A stretch of DNA of 64,000 bases. Source: an uncultured Clostridia bacterium (GTDB lineage Bacteria; Bacillota; Clostridia; Oscillospirales; Ruminococcaceae). The notes beneath the pieces were generated by a model, which saw only the letters and a program-made list of their open reading frames with translations, ran no database searches and was not told the DNA's origin. The stretch lies in NCBI GenBank assembly GCA_947625375.1, contig CANQOC010000002.1, forward strand, positions 114,039 through 178,038, written 5' to 3'. The translations under genes and the position numbers were made by a program. Shown piece by piece: positions 16,857 to 24,297 of this stretch. Numbering within the stretch: the first letter of the stretch is position 1; each line of letters begins with the position of its first letter.

Positions 16857-18043
16857 CGAGGGCGCAAATTATGCTGAGTGCGGGGGTGCACCCATTAAAA
16901 GGAATTCGCGGAGCTATATTGTGAATAGCCCACGCACTCGCGCTCAAAAGGAATTCGCTGCGCGAATGCTATTATAGCGCCCCTCCCCTACCCCTCCCCG
17001 GTGGGGAGGGGTAGGGGAGGAAACTTGCAAGTGGTATAGATAACTTGCATAGGCGACGCACCTCTGCACTGTAAAAGGTATTCGCTCCGCTCATGCTATT
17101 TTTAGACTCCTACCCCCTACCCCCTCCCACATGGGAGGGGGTTATGCATCGCTAAGGTTTAGAGTGCCGCCTGCCGGCGGGGGAAATGCGGCGCGACGTC
17201 AAACCTTGCTTTAAGTGATTCGCTGCGCGGGGTATATGTGAATAGCGCCTGCACCCGCGATTAAAAGGAATTTGCTTCGCTCATGCTATTTTTAGACTCC
17301 TACCCCCTGCCCCCTCCCACATGGGAGGGGGTTCTGCGTCGCTAAGGCTTTGAGAGCCGCCTGACGGCGGGGGAACGTTGGCGCGGCGTCATGCCTTGCT
17401 ATAAAGTGCCGCTTTGCGGCAGACAGAGATATTTGACACTTTTGACGGTTTCTCAGTTCTTTTCCTTCCACACCCCCTGCCCCCTCTCCCTCGGTGAGAG
17501 AGAGGGGGTTCCACCCCACACCCGGCCGTTCACGTTCGTGAACGGCGCGACCACTCCCCTCGAGGGGAGTGGTACCGGGCGGGGAGGGCACTTTCGCAGG
17601 TATATTAAAACATGACGCGACGTCACACATTGCTTAAAAGGAGTCCGCCTTACGGCAAACGGCTTATCGCGTCACCTTAGTGGTGACGCGATTACGCCTG
17701 TTCCCCCACTTGTTACCTGACTGACTTAGTTCGGTGTGAGCGAAGCGAAACACACAACGACGCTAACCGAAAGTAATAGTCATATCAAAGTGTATTGCGT
17801 CGTTTGCCTCCCCGACGGGGAGGAGTCAGCGTTGCTCCTTTTCATTCTGATATCTGATTATCTCACTTCTGTTCTCTGAAAGGGCGCAGCCGCGACCGCC
17901 GTCAGGCGGTCGAAACGAAAAGAGCATAAAAACTCCGACGGGAGTTTTTATGCTCTTTCGTTTGCGCGCTTCACGCGTCGGCTGCGCCTCTCGGGGCGGC
18001 TCCTTGTGATTCTGTCTTCTGACCTCAGACTTCCGCCCTCTTC
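16857..18043. repeat. Intergenic repeat cluster B (no genes)
   Basis: 1.2 kb of the same modules as cluster A. CTCATGCTATTTTTAGACTCC-type units follow AAAAGGNATTCGCT at about 16947, 17071 and 17262. Palindromes of all three loop classes occur, as does a GCCGCCTGACGGCGG hairpin. The paired GTCCGCC / CGTCACC hairpins are at about 17640-17695. A GTGTGAGCGAAGCGAAACACAC block (17730) shared with cluster A (13205) follows. A cloverleaf element is at 17882-17990. Open frames here are not credible. Confidence 0.85.
17882..17990. repeat. Cloverleaf-like palindromic element, copy 2
   Basis: The closing stem GGGCGCAGCCG / CGGCTGCGCC contains GACCGCC-gtca-GGCGGTC, a long hairpin whose arms AAACGAAAAGAGCATAAAAA and complement differ from copy 1 but pair fully, and a GCGCGCTTCACGCGT hairpin. 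It lies 54 bp after the stop of the lipoprotein gene at 18044 (minus). Confidence 0.8.
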
Positions 18044-19030
18044 TCACACCGGATTCATGCACGCCCATTCGCATGAGAGATAGAAGTCGGTGTTCTCGGC
18101 GTCGTCAAAATAGCTATTCTGCATGAGTGCGGACACGCGCATATAAAGCCGGAACTCTCCGGCGCCGATATCCCCGTACCTGTCGGTCCAGTCGACGGTG
18201 CCGTCATAGCTCTCCCCCGGTGCGAGGATAACCGCCTCGCTCTCTCCGCTCTGCTCCGCGAGGTCCTCAATCCGTCCCCAATTTTCGCCGTCAAACTTCT
18301 CGATATTCCATTCGTCCGGGTAAAGGGTGACGGTATACCCCGTGCCGTTTGTGACGGTATAGTCGAGTCCGCTCTTCGGAAAGCCGACGGTGTCGACAGA
18401 ATGAAATCCGACGATGTCGACCGAAATCCCGACGACAAACTCCCCGGCAATCTCGACCGAATCGCTTCCGTCGTTGACCGGCTTTATAAGCCGATACGCC
18501 CCGTCGTCGAGCTCGCCGCAAAGGTCCGTCCAGTCGACGTGCGCCGTATAAACCTCTCCTGCCGGAAGCGTCAGGAGTATTCCGGCCATCGGCCTCTCGG
18601 GAAACTCGATGTCGAGCCACCCGCCGCCGTCGCGCACCATAAGCCTACAGTCCTCGTCCGGGCCGAAGGTGATGTCCCCGTCGGTCCTGTTAAAAATCCG
18701 GTAGTCGGCGCCTGTATGCTCTGGGGAGACGGCGACGTCGAGCCAAAGTCCCTCGCCGTGCCCGTCGTCGGCGGGAATTTTTTCGATTATTCCGTCGCGT
18801 CCGACCGGCGCGGTGTCGGTCTGTGCCGGTTTTTGTGATGATGATGCCGCCGCCGCGGTTTCGGGGCGGTCCGCCGTCATCTCGGGCGGGACGTCGACCC
18901 GATATGACCCGGGAAAATCGGTCGAAAATCCGACGCCCGCCGTCATGATTCCGCCCGGCATATCCGCCTCGGAGGCTCCGCAGGACGCAAGCACCGACGC
19001 GGCAAGAATCGCGCAAATAATTCTTTTCAT
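18044..19030 (-). CDS. Lipoprotein with two Ig-like (Big_14-type) domains
   Basis: A 328-aa surface lipoprotein. The signal peptide ends in LAASVLASC (Cys about 17). A flexible Ala/Ser/Pro region follows to about residue 90. Two homologous beta-sandwich domains come next (about 95-200 and 215-320), each ending in VDWTD(L/R)xGxxxxGxxRL, the pattern of the Firmicutes Big_14 Ig-like domain. The function is unknown; such domains are usually extracellular spacers or binding modules. Its ribosome site AGAAAGGGGAA lies inside the stem of a hairpin that could also terminate the upstream yfhO-like transcript. No partner genes are evident. Confidence 0.75.
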   Translation of the reverse strand: MKRIICAILAASVLASCGASEADMPGGIMTAGVGFSTDFPGSYRVDVPPEMTADRPETAAAASSSQKPAQTDTAPVGRDGIIEKIPADDGHGEGLWLDVAVSPEHTGADYRIFNRTDGDITFGPDEDCRLMVRDGGGWLDIEFPERPMAGILLTLPAGEVYTAHVDWTDLCGELDDGAYRLIKPVNDGSDSVEIAGEFVVGISVDIVGFHSVDTVGFPKSGLDYTVTNGTGYTVTLYPDEWNIEKFDGENWGRIEDLAEQSGESEAVILAPGESYDGTVDWTDRYGDIGAGEFRLYMRVSALMQNSYFDDAENTDFYLSCEWACMNPV

Positions 19031-19035
19031 AAAAA

Positions 19036-19070
19036 TTCCCCTTTCTGATGATAATACGCGGAAAGGGGAA
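19036..19070 (-). terminator. Terminator whose 3' arm carries the next gene's ribosome site
   Basis: On the minus strand TTCCCC-type pairing gives the stem CCCCTTTC (19045-19038 region) with GAAAGGGG (19068-19061 region), about 10 bp with A:T extension, followed by TTTTT and then the ATG of the lipoprotein at 19030. It can both end the yfhO transcript and mask the lipoprotein ribosome site in read-through RNA. Confidence 0.65.
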
Positions 19071-19082
19071 AAATTATTGCGT

Positions 19083-21905
19083 TCATGCCGTTTTTTTGAT
19101 GATTTTTCTGATTATTTTCCCATCCTTGTATTCAAACACCGCGACAATCGCGATAAACGAAAGACCGATAAGCTCGACGATGATTCCGAGCACAAGGCAG
19201 TCGGGGAAGAATTTCATCGTTATCTCGTGCTCCCCGGCGGGGACCTCGATTCCGATAAGCGAATCAATCAGCTTTACCGGCTCGACCTCGACCCCGTCGA
19301 CCTTTATCGTCCAACCCGGCTCCATCGGGATTGTCGTCATTAAAATACCGTCCTTTTCGGCGGTAACGCTTCCGCGCAGGAAGGTGTCGCTGTGCTCGGT
19401 GATGTTCCAGCCGCCCTTTGCAATCTCGGCATATGCCTCCTCAAAGGCGTCGAGGTCGAGGCTGTAGAAGAGGACGTCCGAGAAAATCGCCTCGCCGTTC
19501 GCGAGAGTCATTCTCAGCTTTATCGTCTCTCCCGGCTCGAACGAACCGAGGTTCAGTATGCTGTAGTTCTCGCTCTTGAAGAAATAGTCGACGAAGGCAT
19601 AGTTGTCGATGTCCCAGGAGTCGGCCTTAAGCCACATATTGCACTGCCGCTGATACTGCGTCGGGAAGAAGGCGTATACCGGCTTGTCGTCCTCGATTTC
19701 GACCGTGAATTCAACATAGCTGTCCTTCCCCTCGACCGCTGTCGTATACCAGATGTGGTCGCCGGTGGTCGCGGTGGTGCAGTTCACCGTGTCGGTCGAG
19801 CGCGGATAAAGCTGTTTATATACCCTCTCCGTCCCGCTCCCGAGGATTCCGCCCAAAAGCTTTTCCTGATTCGTAATCGGGTCCTCCGAGTCGAGGACAG
19901 TCTTTAAAATCGACGGGTCGGCGAGATATCCGACCGGAAGCGCATACGGGTTCTCGTATACCTCGATATCGTCGACGCCGGTCGTCTCGGGAGTCATGAT
20001 TCTCTCATACCCCGAAAACGGGCGCTTTATTTCGTTTTCATATCCGACGCGCTTAATGTCGTCGGCGCTGACCGGGGTCCCGTCCTCCGGCTCCTCGGGA
20101 GAAGACTCCTTATACATGATATACTTTATCCCGAAGAGCGAGTCGGTGACGACGGTCTGCCCGGTGTATTTCGTAAAGTGTCCCTGCATGCCGTATCCGA
20201 GGGATTTTAACATTGAAAGCACCGGCGAGTTCATCGTCGAGCTCGAGTGAGATATCCCGGCATACCCCATTCCGATTGGGTCGTTGACGGTGCGGTGGAA
20301 GGTCTTCTCGACGCGGTAGAGTCCGCCGTCGCGGTCCTTGAGCTGCGAGACGATTTCGCGCCCGTCGTTGAAATAAGGGACATATGACGAATAGGTGCTG
20401 TAAACGACGTCGTTGTCAATCGAAAAGACCGTCCAGAGGCCGTTTATCACAATCTCGATTCCGACGAAGACGCCGGTCACGAAAACCGTCACCCGCTTCG
20501 GGTCCTTCTTGCAGGCGCAAATCAACCCGGCGAACACCGCGAGCGCAAGCACCCCGAACCAAACCGTCTCGAACAGGTACATATGCTCATACTGCTGCTT
20601 GTTGATATAAGCCAAGAGCACGACCCAGCCGAATGCCGTAAGGCAGATTTCTTTATACGACACTCCGCCGAGGTTCTCGAACGCGCGGAAGCCGCAGATT
20701 ATCATCAAAAACGAGAAGGTGAACGAATAGCGGTAGGGGAGCCAGTTCGGGACCTGGAACCCGTGCCACGCGATGTCGACGGTCGAGATATACATCGAGC
20801 CGAATACCGCGAGCATTAAAATCGCTATCGAGATTTTTTCCTTCGCCCTGATTTTTGTGTTCAGGAAGAAGAGCGGCAGGAGGATAATTATTATCGTGCC
20901 GCAGGCTATCATCGGCAGACCCTCGGGCCTTACTGTGTCATAGCTGTCCGAGAAGAGCTTCGAGAGAAACTGGAAGATGTCAAACTGATTCCTCGGGGTG
21001 AAGTCGGGGGTCGAAAAGCTAAGCTTGCCGAGGCTCAGCGAGCTGTACACCGGAATGAGGATTATCGCCGAGCTCAGGACGGATATGACCGCCGAGCCGG
21101 CAAACTTAAGTCCCGAAGAGAACCAGTGCGGGGCGATGGCGTGCCCCGGGCGGGAGAAGATATAGTACACAAAATACAGCGCGCAGAAGAAGCCTATCAT
21201 ATAGCCGATGTAGAAGTGTGAAATAAACATCACGGTCAGCGGCAGAATGAACGGGAGCATCTTCCCCTCGTCGACAAGCCTCTCGATTCCGAGAAGGATT
21301 ATCGGCAGCCAAATCATTCCGTCTATCCACATCGGGTTCATCAGCTCGACGATGATATATGTCATCAGGGCATAGCTCGTCGAAAAGATTACCTGTGACG
21401 AAATCCTTGCGCCCTTGCTGCGCTTTAGATAATAAGCCATCGCGAGACCGCAGCAGCCGACCTTTGAAAGCTCCATTATCTCGATTGCGCCGAGAATCAT
21501 CGACCTCGGGAAGAGGACGACTATCCACATGAAAGGACTCGCGAGATAATAGCCGAACATTCCGAGCGTTTCGCCCGAGAGGTTCCGCGACCAGCTGTAA
21601 ATTAAGCTTCCGTCGCCCCAGATAGCGTCGCGCATCATCTCGTAATAGCTCACATACTGTCCGTTGAGGTCGAGGACGAGCACCGACATGTCGCCGAACG
21701 GGTGCACGCCGAAGATTATATAGATGAAATACATCAGCGCGACCGGCAGGAAGAATATAAGGAACCCCCAGCGGTGCTTTTTCAAAAACCGTCCGGCCGG
21801 ATTGCCGTCGAAAAACCGCACAAGCGGATTCTGCCTCGGGGGGAGGAGCTGTTCGGGCGGGGAGGATTCCTCGGGCGCCGCGCCGATGATGTCGTTATCG
21901 CTCAT
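19083..21905 (-). CDS. YfhO-family membrane glycosyltransferase
   Basis: A polytopic membrane protein of 940 aa: a short cytoplasmic N-terminus, about 12-13 transmembrane helices (roughly 45-540), a large extracytoplasmic domain (540-910), and a final helix. The family (PF09586, YfhO) uses undecaprenyl-phosphate-linked sugars outside the membrane; B. subtilis YfhO adds GlcNAc to lipoteichoic acid. Its start ATG overlaps the end of the GT2 gene by 11 bases, the same pairing as csbB-yfhO, in which the GT2 enzyme makes the lipid-linked sugar. The substrate here is inferred from that pairing. A hairpin terminator follows. Confidence 0.88.
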   Translation of the reverse strand: MSDNDIIGAAPEESSPPEQLLPPRQNPLVRFFDGNPAGRFLKKHRWGFLIFFLPVALMYFIYIIFGVHPFGDMSVLVLDLNGQYVSYYEMMRDAIWGDGSLIYSWSRNLSGETLGMFGYYLASPFMWIVVLFPRSMILGAIEIMELSKVGCCGLAMAYYLKRSKGARISSQVIFSTSYALMTYIIVELMNPMWIDGMIWLPIILLGIERLVDEGKMLPFILPLTVMFISHFYIGYMIGFFCALYFVYYIFSRPGHAIAPHWFSSGLKFAGSAVISVLSSAIILIPVYSSLSLGKLSFSTPDFTPRNQFDIFQFLSKLFSDSYDTVRPEGLPMIACGTIIIILLPLFFLNTKIRAKEKISIAILMLAVFGSMYISTVDIAWHGFQVPNWLPYRYSFTFSFLMIICGFRAFENLGGVSYKEICLTAFGWVVLLAYINKQQYEHMYLFETVWFGVLALAVFAGLICACKKDPKRVTVFVTGVFVGIEIVINGLWTVFSIDNDVVYSTYSSYVPYFNDGREIVSQLKDRDGGLYRVEKTFHRTVNDPIGMGYAGISHSSSTMNSPVLSMLKSLGYGMQGHFTKYTGQTVVTDSLFGIKYIMYKESSPEEPEDGTPVSADDIKRVGYENEIKRPFSGYERIMTPETTGVDDIEVYENPYALPVGYLADPSILKTVLDSEDPITNQEKLLGGILGSGTERVYKQLYPRSTDTVNCTTATTGDHIWYTTAVEGKDSYVEFTVEIEDDKPVYAFFPTQYQRQCNMWLKADSWDIDNYAFVDYFFKSENYSILNLGSFEPGETIKLRMTLANGEAIFSDVLFYSLDLDAFEEAYAEIAKGGWNITEHSDTFLRGSVTAEKDGILMTTIPMEPGWTIKVDGVEVEPVKLIDSLIGIEVPAGEHEITMKFFPDCLVLGIIVELIGLSFIAIVAVFEYKDGKIIRKIIKKTA

Positions 21906-22809
21906 TGTTATCTTTCCTTTCGTTCACTTTTGCGGCAATGTGATACCGCGGTCTGTGCTTAATCTCGTCATATATTTTTGAAAGATAGTATCCCGAAATC
22001 CCGAGACAGATTAAAACCAGTCCCGAAATGATTATCATCACCGACACAGCGGCGCTGAAGCTTCCGAGCGGGATTCCCGCCGCCCTGAGTATCAGCAGAA
22101 CCGCACCCGCCAAAAGGCATATCCCGCCGAAGAAGAGCCCCGCCAAAAGCGGCGCGGTCGTGAACGACGCGAGATTTGACACCGCGTATTTAATCAGCTT
22201 TTTGAGCGTCCATGTGCCCTTGCCGTTCTTTCTTGCCGCGACCTCATACCTTACCTCGGCGGTCCTAAAGCCGACAAACTGCGCCAGCGCGCGGAAAAAG
22301 CTCCCCCGCTCGCCGTATTCGAGTATTGCGCCGACGACCTTTCTGTCCAAAAGCATGAAGTCGGACGCGCCTGACATGTCGAAGCCGGTCGCGCGGGACA
22401 TCATCGAGTTGAAGACATGCGCCAAAAAGCCGTATCCCTTCGACTCGCGCCCCCTCGCCGACTTTTTCCCGATGACCGCCTCGGCGCCGTTCCGCCACTC
22501 CGAAATCATCCTCGGAATGACCTCGGGCGGGTGCTGCAGGTCGCAGTCGATTACGACGACGGCGTCGCCCGCGCTCTCCTCAAGACCGGCGCGGATTGCC
22601 GGCTCTTTTCCAAAGTTGCGCGAGAACCTTATCCCTCTTGCGCCGAATTTCCCGGACGCATCGGAAATCCGCTCCCATGTCGCGTCGGCCGAGCCGTCGT
22701 CGACAAAGATAATCTCGTAATCCTCGCCCGAAAGCGCCGCGGATATCGCCTCGGCCGCGGGAAAGATGTTGTCCTCTTCGTTATATGCCGGTATAACTGC
22801 AGAAATCAT
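21895..22809 (-). CDS. GT2 polyprenyl-phosphate glycosyltransferase (CsbB/GtrB-like)
   Basis: A 304-aa membrane-bound transferase that should move a sugar from a nucleotide donor to undecaprenyl phosphate at the cytoplasmic face. The GT-A fold at the N-terminus carries AVIPAYNEEDNI, the FVDDGSAD donor site and VVIDCDLQHPPE, the DxD-like metal site. Two transmembrane helices (about 230-285) anchor the C-terminus, as in GtrB/CsbB. It overlaps the upstream PHP gene by ATGA and the downstream YfhO-like gene by 11 bases, so the three are one translationally coupled operon. Donor sugar is not readable; GlcNAc is likely by analogy to csbB. Confidence 0.92.
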   Translation of the reverse strand: MISAVIPAYNEEDNIFPAAEAISAALSGEDYEIIFVDDGSADATWERISDASGKFGARGIRFSRNFGKEPAIRAGLEESAGDAVVVIDCDLQHPPEVIPRMISEWRNGAEAVIGKKSARGRESKGYGFLAHVFNSMMSRATGFDMSGASDFMLLDRKVVGAILEYGERGSFFRALAQFVGFRTAEVRYEVAARKNGKGTWTLKKLIKYAVSNLASFTTAPLLAGLFFGGICLLAGAVLLILRAAGIPLGSFSAAVSVMIIISGLVLICLGISGYYLSKIYDEIKHRPRYHIAAKVNERKDNNER

Positions 22810-23597
22810 TTTTTCTCCTTAATCATTTCCCTGACGCTTTGGGGCAGAAGGTCGGGATTCGGTCTTACCGCTCCGCTCCAAGGGTCTTCGGGCACGGGAA
22901 GCGAGAGCGAGCCGTCGCGCTTTAAAATTTCGGTGATTCGCCCCGAACGCAGCCGCTCAAGGTAGTCGAGCGGTCCCGAAAGCTTTTCGTCGAGCGCGAT
23001 TCCCCCGCCCGGGTGACACCAAGCGTGATGCGCGTCGGACCCGCCGGTCATCGGCAGTCCGTACGACTCGGCGTATGCGCGGGCGCGGTCGTTGAAGTTT
23101 TCGTCATAGTTCCCGCAGTTATAGACCTCGACGCCGTCGACGGCATGCGGATAAAGCCGTATCATTCTTATATAAGACGCCTCGCGGAACGGGTGCGCAT
23201 GGACGGTAAACCCGCCGTTTTTCCTGACTATATCCGAAAATTCGTCAATCGGCATAAAGTCGAGCTCGGGGTGTGCGAGCAAAAATTCCATGTCGATTCC
23301 GTAGGTCAGAAACTCGGTGCCGTGCCAACCGTATTCGAGGCCGAAAAAGACCTGAAACCCGAGCTCGTCGCCGCGGCGCTTCGCGTCCTCATAGCCCTGA
23401 CAGAAGAGCCGGACCTTAACTTCCCAAGGAAGGAAGCGGTCGACGGCGGTGTTCCCGCCGAAAAAGTGGTCGGTGACAAAACAGCCGGTATAGCCGAGCT
23501 GATAAAGCCGGTCGACCATCGCCGCCCCCGGACTCGACGAGCACATCGACCCCTGCGACGTGTGCATATGCGTTTCGTATTTATATAATGCTGACAT
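22806..23597 (-). CDS. PHP-domain metal-dependent phosphoesterase
   Basis: A 263-aa protein of the PHP (polymerase/histidinol phosphatase) fold. Metal-site motifs in order: ETHMHTSQGS (HxH) near residue 10, DHFFGG, the GLEYGWHG segment, VHAHPFRE (HxH) and the last motif GSDAHH. It should hydrolyse a phosphoester in the cytoplasm; the substrate is unknown. The ATG at 23597 is preferred because AGGGTGA sits upstream and the HxH must be near the N-terminus. A longer frame extends into the promoter and is rejected. It overlaps the GT2 gene by four bases, so it may assist or tune cell-surface sugar work (inference). Confidence 0.88.
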   Translation of the reverse strand: MSALYKYETHMHTSQGSMCSSSPGAAMVDRLYQLGYTGCFVTDHFFGGNTAVDRFLPWEVKVRLFCQGYEDAKRRGDELGFQVFFGLEYGWHGTEFLTYGIDMEFLLAHPELDFMPIDEFSDIVRKNGGFTVHAHPFREASYIRMIRLYPHAVDGVEVYNCGNYDENFNDRARAYAESYGLPMTGGSDAHHAWCHPGGGIALDEKLSGPLDYLERLRSGRITEILKRDGSLSLPVPEDPWSGAVRPNPDLLPQSVREMIKEKK

Positions 23598-23631
23598 ACC
23601 AATCACCCTGCCTGTATTCATAATCCTTAGT

Positions 23632-23660
23632 ATTGTACCATCTTTTTGATGTTTAGTCAA
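23632..23660 (-). promoter_or_regulatory. Promoter of the PHP-GT2-yfhO operon
   Basis: TTGACT (23660-23655), a 17-bp spacer, TACAAT (23637-23632), 35 bases upstream of the start codon. Confidence 0.85.
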
Positions 23661-23731
23661 GTTTTTGGAAAGACGGAGATGAAAAACCGTCTGCCGATTG
23701 ACAGACGGGGGTAGACGTGATATAATAAAAA

Positions 23732-23819
23732 CACAGAGAGCCGAACGGCTCACCTAATCACTTAAAGTTATCATAAAGAATAACCGCTGCTTTTGGACGA
23801 GCTGGGCGGTTATTTTTTA
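23732..23819 (+). ncRNA. Antitoxin-like small RNA, locus 1 copy 1 (non-cognate class)
   Basis: The promoter is TTGACA (23698-23703), 17-bp spacer, TATAAT (23721-23726). The RNA starts about 23732 with CAGAGAGCCGAACGGCTC, a 5' hairpin. It ends in a terminator with stem AATAACCGC / GCGGTTATT (23779-23787 with 23806-23814) and a T tract. Its terminator loop (TGCTTTTGGACGAGCTGGG) does not match the toxin gene next door but is nearly identical to copy B of locus 2. It is therefore predicted to target a different toxin. Confidence 0.8.
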
Positions 23820-23861
23820 TTTGTACTTGACAAAGTCAACGCTGCGTGTTATAATAAAAGC

Positions 23862-23947
23862 ACAGAGAGCCGAACGGCTCGCCGAAACTTTACTTGTTAC
23901 AAAAAGTAACCGCCAAGTTTTAGGAAGCACTGGCGGTTACTTTTTTA
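23862..23947 (+). ncRNA. Antitoxin-like small RNA, locus 1 copy 2 (antisense to toxin 1)
   Basis: The promoter is TTGACA (23827-23832), 17-bp spacer, TATAAT (23850-23855). The RNA of about 85 nt begins CACAGAGAGCCGAACGGCTC. It ends at an 11-bp stem AGTAACCGCCA / TGGCGGTTACT (23905-23915 with 23931-23941) followed by TTTTTT. The terminator works in both directions. The RNA is fully complementary to the 3' end of the toxin mRNA, including its stop codon region. This is the expected layout of a convergent type I antitoxin. Confidence 0.85.
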
Positions 23948-24008
23948 TGGTTTTTAATATCTCTAAGATAATAAACGCGAGTATGATGTATAAAATCAAC
24001 TGCTCCAT
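23937..24008 (-). CDS. Small hydrophobic peptide, type I toxin candidate (locus 1)
   Basis: A 23-residue frame with the core LILYIILAFIILEIL and tail KTIKK: one membrane-spanning helix with a basic C-terminus, as in known type I toxins. The SD GGGAGG is nine bases before the ATG but is locked in the hairpin CCTCC-gaag-GGAGG (24017-24030). The stop codon lies in the shared bidirectional terminator, where the opposing small RNA ends. A paralogue with the same LYI...AxxIxxEI(L)K pattern and KK end is at 49855. No homology search was possible. Its reality rests on the conserved promoter, SD hairpin, terminator and peptide pattern in both loci. Killing activity is inference. Confidence 0.8.
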   Translation of the reverse strand: MEQLILYIILAFIILEILKTIKK

Positions 24009-24059
24009 AAAACGCACCTCCCTTCGGAGGCATCGCCGCCACGACTCTCTGTACAGATA

Positions 24060-24088
24060 ATTATACCATACCGCTCGAAAAATGTCAA
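24060..24088 (-). promoter_or_regulatory. Toxin 1 promoter
   Basis: TTGACA (24088-24083), spacer of 17 bp beginning TTTTTCGAGC, TATAAT (24065-24060). The same -35 and spacer start occur at the paralogous locus (49776). The transcript starts about 24053 with TACAGAGAGTCG. Confidence 0.88.
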
Positions 24089-24094
24089 TATAAA

Positions 24095-24126
24095 CCGCCT
24101 ACTGCCCGGCAGGCGCGTTTTTTATT
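24095..24126 (+). terminator. Insulating terminator flanking toxin locus 1
   Basis: CGCCT / AGGCG pairing around TGCCCGGC, then CGTTTTTTATT. The same sequence in inverse orientation (AAAAAACGCGCCTGCCGGGC) flanks the toxin promoter of locus 2 at 49745-49765. It therefore appears to be part of the duplicated unit. Confidence 0.6.
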
Positions 24127-24130
24127 CTGC

Positions 24131-24210
24131 TGTCAAATTTCTATCCTCTATCTTCTAACATCTAATTTCTAACTTCTGACTTCTCACTTCTGCCCTCTTG
24201 ATGCGTCCGC
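24131..24210. repeat. Degenerate heptamer tract
   Basis: A pyrimidine-rich run of TCTATCC / TCTAACT / TCTGACT-like units, ending in TTGATGCGTCCGCATC, a small hairpin. The same kind of tract abuts the other toxin locus at 49690-49735. Confidence 0.7.
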
Positions 24211-24218
24211 ATCTCGGG

Positions 24219-24247
24219 TTGACATTTCGGGGTGAAAATGATATACT
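24219..24247 (+). promoter_or_regulatory. Promoter of the gene at 24298
   Basis: TTGACA (24219-24224), 17-bp spacer, TATACT (24242-24247). Confidence 0.82.
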
Positions 24248-24297
24248 GAATATGATTACGCGAAAAGCGTCGGTTTTTGGAAAAGGGGGAATTTTTG

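Noticed and set aside
12530..18043. Small frames inside the repeat clusters
   Set aside because: They are made of palindromes and heptamers, differ between cluster copies, and lack ribosome sites.
23690..24060. CRISPR-like reading of the repeated units at the toxin loci
   Set aside because: The repeats are about 120 bp with promoter, hairpin and terminator; there are no regular spacers and no cas genes.
23821..24060. The open frame of about 79 aa on the plus strand over the antitoxin RNA
   Set aside because: It runs through a promoter, a terminator and the antisense of the toxin, with no ribosome site.
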